Below, in pieces: positions 57,501 through 64,000 of a stretch of DNA of 64,000 nt. The position numbers and the translations under genes are program-made. Source of the DNA: Pseudomonas baltica (GTDB lineage: Bacteria; Pseudomonadota; Gammaproteobacteria; Pseudomonadales; Pseudomonadaceae). The stretch lies in the NCBI RefSeq assembly GCF_014235765.1, contig NZ_JACMYH010000001.1, positions 1,798,001 to 1,862,000 on the forward strand. The letters run 5' to 3'. Each line of letters begins with the position of its first letter. Within the stretch, counting starts at the first letter, position 1. The notes under the pieces are model-generated. The model was not told the DNA's origin. It saw only the letters and a list, made by a program, of their open reading frames with translations, and searched no databases.

Positions 57501-58370
57501 TCAATTCTTCGCGACGGCGGGCTTGTCCGCAGTCGGGGCGCTCGGTTCACGCCAGCCCACGGCCAGGCCGTTTGCATAGCGCAGGTCGATACGCGCGATA
57601 TTCGTGATCTGGTCTTTGAGTGTCTTGTCGTAAATGGCGATAAAGCGGCGCATTTTTTCCAGCAAGTGGTCACGTCCCAGCAACAGCTCGATGCCCGGGC
57701 CGGCGCTTCCTGCGCCTGTGGTGAGAAACCAGCTGCCGCGTTCGGTCAGTTCCAGTCGGGCAACCGAATAGCCCAGTGGACGCAACATCTGACTCAGCAC
57801 CTGGTATTGCTGCATCACCTGCTGTTGGGCCCGTACCGGGCCGAACAACTGCGGCAAGTGTTCGTAGTTGCCCAGTTCGCGAGGCGCGAACGCCTGGCCC
57901 TGGTTGTTGAGCAGCGATTCGTTGCCCCAGCGCGCGACCGGCAGTTGCTCCTCCAGGCGGATCACCACCTGGTCGGGCCACACTCGACGCACTTCGGCGT
58001 GGGCGATCCAGGGCATGGTTTCCAGCTCGGTGCGCATGCGGGTCAGGTCGATGCTGAAGAACGTCATGCCGACATAAGGCTGGATGCGCTCCTGCACCGA
58101 CTGCTGGTTGATGTAGGCCAGGTCGCCCTGTACAGACACCTTGGTGATCGGGCGATCGGCGTAGGGCATAAGGTACTGGGCACCTTCGTAGGTGCCAAAG
58201 CCCAGACCCACCAACAGCACCGGCCACATCAGCTTCCTGAAGATGCTGAAATTGGCCTTGGGCAGGCGCACCGACAGTGGCTCCTTGGCCACCATACGGC
58301 TGGCGCCACGCGGCACCGGCTTGTTGCGGCCGATGGCGGGTGACTGATGGCGAATCATTGGGCCGTGCAT
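57501..58370 (-). CDS. ftsQ: Cell division protein FtsQ
   Basis: Bitopic membrane component of the divisome. 289 residues, with a basic cytoplasmic N-terminus, a transmembrane helix (about 47-65), a POTRA domain ([22 protein letters not shown], about 75-100) and a beta domain to about residue 270. The Met at 58358 (MIRHQSP) is an alternative start. Lies four bases after ddlB. Confidence 0.96.
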   Translation of the reverse strand: MHGPMIRHQSPAIGRNKPVPRGASRMVAKEPLSVRLPKANFSIFRKLMWPVLLVGLGFGTYEGAQYLMPYADRPITKVSVQGDLAYINQQSVQERIQPYVGMTFFSIDLTRMRTELETMPWIAHAEVRRVWPDQVVIRLEEQLPVARWGNESLLNNQGQAFAPRELGNYEHLPQLFGPVRAQQQVMQQYQVLSQMLRPLGYSVARLELTERGSWFLTTGAGSAGPGIELLLGRDHLLEKMRRFIAIYDKTLKDQITNIARIDLRYANGLAVGWREPSAPTADKPAVAKN

Positions 58371-58374
58371 GGTC

Positions 58375-60768
<2,394 letters not shown>

Positions 60769-60776
<8 letters not shown>

Positions 60777-61845
60777 GGGCCACCTCCAGGCAGACGTCGA
60801 CCACATTGCGCGTGGCATCGGGTTTGGCCAGGCGGCGGGCAGTGCTCGCCATGCTCAGGAGTTTTTCGGGTTGCATCAAAACCTCTTTCAGGCGCTCGGC
60901 AAGCTGTGCCGCGCCGGTTGTCGCTTGTGGCATCAGGAAGGCAGCGCCTTCGCGAGCCAGATAATCGGCATTGCGAGTCTGGTGGTCGTCGATCGCGTGG
61001 GGCAAAGGCACCAGCAACGACGGCAGGCCGGCGGCCGCCAACTCGCTGATGGTCAACGCACCCGCGCGACAAACCACCAGGTCGGCCCAGCCATACGCCT
61101 GGGCCATATCCTTGATGAACGGGGCGACCTGCGCCTCGACACCGGCGGTGCGGTAACGCTCGGCGGTGATTTCATCGTGTTGCTTGCCGGCCTGGTGGAA
61201 CACCTCTGGCCGATACTGCGCAGGCACCTGAGCCAGGGCTTCGGGCAGCAGCTTGTTCAGCGGCTCGGCGCCCAGGCTGCCACCCAGTACCAGCAGGCGC
61301 GGTTGGCGACCGATGAGTGCCTGGCGCGGGGTTTCCATGAACAGTTCGGTACGCACCGGGTTGCCGGTGGTCCGACGCTTGGCCGAGGCGGCGAAGGTGT
61401 CGGGGAAAGCTTCGCAGACCCGGCTGGCGAAAGGCACCAACAGGCGATTGGCGGTACCGGCCACGGCATTCTGCTCGTGCACGATCACCGGCACGCCGGC
61501 CAGCCGCGCGGCGACGCCACCGGGGCCGGTCAGGTAACCACCGAAGCCGACCACGCACACCGGCTGCAGCCGGGCGATGATGCGGCGCGCCTGGAACACG
61601 GCCTTGCAAATGGCGAACGGCGCCTTGAGCAGAGCCAGCCGGCTCTTGCCGCGCACACCGCTGACATCGATCAGGTGCAGTGGCAGGCCATTGGCAGGCA
61701 CCAGCTCGTTCTCGATCCCGCGCGGCGTGCCCAGCCAGTGCACGCTGAAACCGCGCGCCTGGAATTCCCGTGCGCAGGCCAGCGCCGGGAACACATGGCC
61801 CCCGGTACCGCCCGCCATGATCAGCACATTGCCTTTACCGGCCAT
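60769..61845 (-). CDS. murG: UDP-GlcNAc--lipid I GlcNAc transferase
   Basis: Inner-membrane-associated glycosyltransferase that converts lipid I to lipid II. 358 residues, GT-B fold, with the first Gly-rich loop GGTGGH at 12-17 and the second-domain loop [12 protein letters not shown] (about 186-197). Overlaps both murC (eight bases) and ftsW (11 bases). Confidence 0.98.
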
Positions 61846-63049
61846 GGGGCGTCTCCTCGGCGAAATCGCTCTCGCTGAATTCCACTTCTTCGCTGCCCAG
61901 GTGCGAACGGCTTTCCCATTCGATGCGCAGCAGCAGCCCCAGACAGGCGCAGCAGATCACCAGCGAACTGCCGCCGTAGCTGAGAAACGGCAAGGTCAGA
62001 CCCTTGGTCGGCAGCAGGCCGACGTTCACGCCGATGTTGATCAGGAATTGGCCGATCCACAGGAACGACAGTCCATAGGCCACGTACGCGGCGAAATACT
62101 GTTTGGCCCGCTCGGCCCAGTAACCGATGTACATGCCGCGGATACAGACGAACACGAACAGGGCCACGGTGCACAGTGAACCGATCACACCCAGCTCCTC
62201 GGCCAGCACCGAGAACACGAAGTCGGTATGCGCTTCGGGCAGGTAGAACTGCTTCTGCACGCTGTTGCCCAGGCCAACGCCGAACCACTGGCCACGGCCA
62301 AAGGCGATCAGTGCCTGGGTCAATTGATAGCCCGAGCCGAACTGGTCGCTCCACGGGTCGGTGAAGGTGATCAGCCGCGCCATGCGGTACGGCTGCGCCT
62401 GGACCAGCACGAACACCGCACCGACCGCCAGAGCCACCATCAAGGCGAAGCGGAACAGGCCCACCCCACCGAGGAACAGCATCGCCGCCGCTGCGCCCAT
62501 CATCACCACCGTGGCGCCGAAGTCCGGCTCCATCAGCAGCAGCCCGGCCATCGGCAACAGGACGAAGAACGGCTTGAAGAAGCCCATCCAGCTGTCGCGG
62601 ACTTCCTGCTGGCGACGCACCAGATAGCCGGCCAGGAAGATCACCACGAACACCTTGGCGATTTCCGAGGGCTGCACGTTGAACATGCCGAAGCCGATCC
62701 AGCGCATCGAACCGTTCACTTCGCGACCAATGCCGGGCAACAGCACCATCACCAGCAAGCCGAAGGCGGCGATCAGCAGCGTACCGCCCAGGCGCTGCCA
62801 GGTGGCGATGGGTACCATCATGGTGACGATGCAGGTACCGATACCGATCACCAGGTAGACCAGATGCCGGATCATCATCGACAGCGAATTGCCCGAGTTG
62901 ACCGCAGCTACTTCCGAAGAGGCCGAGGTGATCATCACCAGGCCCAGGCCGAGCAATGCCAGGCAGCCCGCGAGCATGGCGAAGTCGATGTCGATCCCGC
63001 GGCCACTGATCAGCGGCGAAGGAAATGGCTTGATGACACCAAAGATCAT
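61835..63049 (-). CDS. ftsW: Septal peptidoglycan glycosyltransferase FtsW
   Basis: SEDS-family polymerase of the divisome, with ten predicted transmembrane segments in 404 residues. Start MIFGVIKPFPSPLISGRGID (63049) shares ATGA with the murD stop. The SEDS catalytic Asp should lie in the LPEAHTDFVFSVLAEELG loop (around residue 295), which is present. The C-terminal tail after the last helix is acidic (SEEVEFSESDFAEE). Confidence 0.96.
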   Translation of the reverse strand: MIFGVIKPFPSPLISGRGIDIDFAMLAGCLALLGLGLVMITSASSEVAAVNSGNSLSMMIRHLVYLVIGIGTCIVTMMVPIATWQRLGGTLLIAAFGLLVMVLLPGIGREVNGSMRWIGFGMFNVQPSEIAKVFVVIFLAGYLVRRQQEVRDSWMGFFKPFFVLLPMAGLLLMEPDFGATVVMMGAAAAMLFLGGVGLFRFALMVALAVGAVFVLVQAQPYRMARLITFTDPWSDQFGSGYQLTQALIAFGRGQWFGVGLGNSVQKQFYLPEAHTDFVFSVLAEELGVIGSLCTVALFVFVCIRGMYIGYWAERAKQYFAAYVAYGLSFLWIGQFLINIGVNVGLLPTKGLTLPFLSYGGSSLVICCACLGLLLRIEWESRSHLGSEEVEFSESDFAEETPHGR

Positions 63050-64000
63050 GACAAGCCCTCCACTGCCTGGGCGAACCGCCGCCCGCGTTCTTCGTAATTC
63101 TTGAACATGTCCAGACTCGCGCAGGCCGGTGACAGCAGCACGGCATCGCCGGGCTGCGCCAGTTCGGCACACTGCTGAACCGCTTCCTCGATCGAGGCAA
63201 CGGTAACTTGTGGAACGCCCGGCCCGGCCACGGCGGCGATGCGCGGGGCATCGCGGCCCAACAGCACCAGTGCCCGGCAGTGACGCTGGATGGGCTTGCC
63301 CAGCGCGGTGAAATCGGCGCCCTTGCCGTCGCCACCGGCGATCAGCACCAACTTGCCGTCGATATCGGCGCCCAGGCCTTCGATGGCGGCAATGGCGGCG
63401 CCGACGTTGGTGGCCTTGGAGTCGTCGTACCAGGCCACGCCATCGCGCTCGCGCAGCCACTGGCAACGGTGCGTCAGCCCGGTGAATTCACGCAGGCTGG
63501 CCAGCATGGCGTCGAACGGCAGACCTACCGCGTGTCCCAGAGAGAGCGCGGCCAGGGCATTGGCCTGGTTGTGCGCGCCACGCACCTTGAGCGCGCTGAC
63601 CGGCATCAGGTTCTCGAACTCGTAGGCCAGGTACTTCTGCCCGTCTTCCTCGCGCAGGCCGAAGGCCTTGAAGTCCGGCTTGTTCAAGCCGAAGGTCCAG
63701 CACGGCATGCCTTCGCCGATCAGCGGCCGGCTCAGGGCGTCCTGACGATTGAAGACGAACTTGCGCGCGCCACGGAAAATCCTGTGCTTGGCCAGGTGAT
63801 AGGGCGGCAGGCCGCTGTAGCGATCCATGTGGTCTTCACTGACGTTGAGCACTGTAGCCACTTCGGCATTGAGCTGATGGGTGGTTTCCAGCTGGAAGCT
63901 CGACAACTCCAGCACGTACAACTCGACGTCGTCAGCGAGCAGATCGAGCGCCGGCTCGCCGAGGTTGCCGCCCACGGCCACGCGCTTGCCAGCCGCAACC
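63046..64000 (-). CDS. murD: UDP-N-acetylmuramoylalanine--D-glutamate ligase (5' end outside window)
   Basis: Mur ligase adding D-Glu. The visible part (about 318 codons) reads in frame to the window edge with VAAGKRVAVGGNLGEPALDLL, then the Mur central and C-terminal domains (DDSKATNVGAAIAAIEGLG near the last third) and the typical ending. The ATP P-loop GTNGKS and the start lie beyond 64000, so the gene is cut by the window, not broken. Confidence 0.96.
   Translation of the reverse strand, partial: VAAGKRVAVGGNLGEPALDLLADDVELYVLELSSFQLETTHQLNAEVATVLNVSEDHMDRYSGLPPYHLAKHRIFRGARKFVFNRQDALSRPLIGEGMPCWTFGLNKPDFKAFGLREEDGQKYLAYEFENLMPVSALKVRGAHNQANALAALSLGHAVGLPFDAMLASLREFTGLTHRCQWLRERDGVAWYDDSKATNVGAAIAAIEGLGADIDGKLVLIAGGDGKGADFTALGKPIQRHCRALVLLGRDAPRIAAVAGPGVPQVTVASIEEAVQQCAELAQPGDAVLLSPACASLDMFKNYEERGRRFAQAVEGLS

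Noticed and set aside
63046..64000. murD considered as a truncated pseudogene
   Set aside because: The frame is open to the window edge and reads in family order; it is cut by the window only.

Overview
The window looks like chromosomal DNA of a Pseudomonas species, most likely of the P. putida lineage. The evidence is high GC content, near family-identical pca, mvaT/turA, bifA, colRS, ftsA and lpxC products, and a dispersed palindrome closely resembling the P. putida REP element as I remember it (best example 8001-8035). Almost all genes are ordinary core genes. No phage, insertion sequence, CRISPR array, tRNA or rRNA was found. Species assignment rests on recall, not on a search.

Layout, left to right. 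(1) 1-4123: the protocatechuate/3-oxoadipate genes pcaR, pcaK, pcaI and pcaJ on the minus strand, with PcaR-box-like operators before pcaR and pcaI. (2) 4393-11147: a small hypothetical gene, a PiT phosphate transporter, a HerA-like ATPase, a REP cluster, an LPG-synthase-like membrane protein, purU with a small downstream gene, and mvaT. (3) 11165-17738: sbcB, a cardiolipin-synthase-like PLD enzyme, a serine hydrolase coupled to a small membrane protein, the ornithine-lipid genes olsB-olsA behind a possible Pho box, and acpH. (4) 17829-24938: an arsR-MFS-xenB operon with a clear operator candidate, a coiled-coil membrane protein, an SDR-like protein lacking the catalytic Tyr, argP/argO and sodB. 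(5) 25153-32451: bifA (c-di-GMP phosphodiesterase) and a Fur-box-preceded operon of two imelysin-type lipoproteins, a di-heme DUF1111 lipoprotein and a DUF1513 protein. (6) 32458-38542: the ColRS two-component system with a methyltransferase, an InaA-like kinase and a small exported protein downstream, then groES-groEL with a sigma-32 promoter. (7) 38562-50305: fxsA, a DUF481 outer-membrane protein, an alkyltransferase-like protein, ampG, an MscS channel, yajQ, panE, an orphan hybrid-free sensor kinase coupled to a PduO-type adenosyltransferase, a Nudix-ThiE fusion and argJ. (8) 50357-64000: secA, a DUF721 protein, lpxC, and the division/cell-wall (dcw) cluster ftsZ-ftsA-ftsQ-ddlB-murC-murG-ftsW-murD read right to left, murD being cut by the window edge.

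Functional links: the envelope theme is strong (LPS, peptidoglycan synthesis and recycling, ornithine lipids, cardiolipin, ColRS). The least understood and most interesting locus is the Fur-type imelysin/di-heme/imelysin/DUF1513 operon (27272-32420), which resembles an EfeUOB-like iron system in parts but has no permease of its own. The second is the ColR-box-preceded envelope-modification operon (32458-34169). Neither is new to genomics as a gene set, and I do not see an unmistakably novel system.
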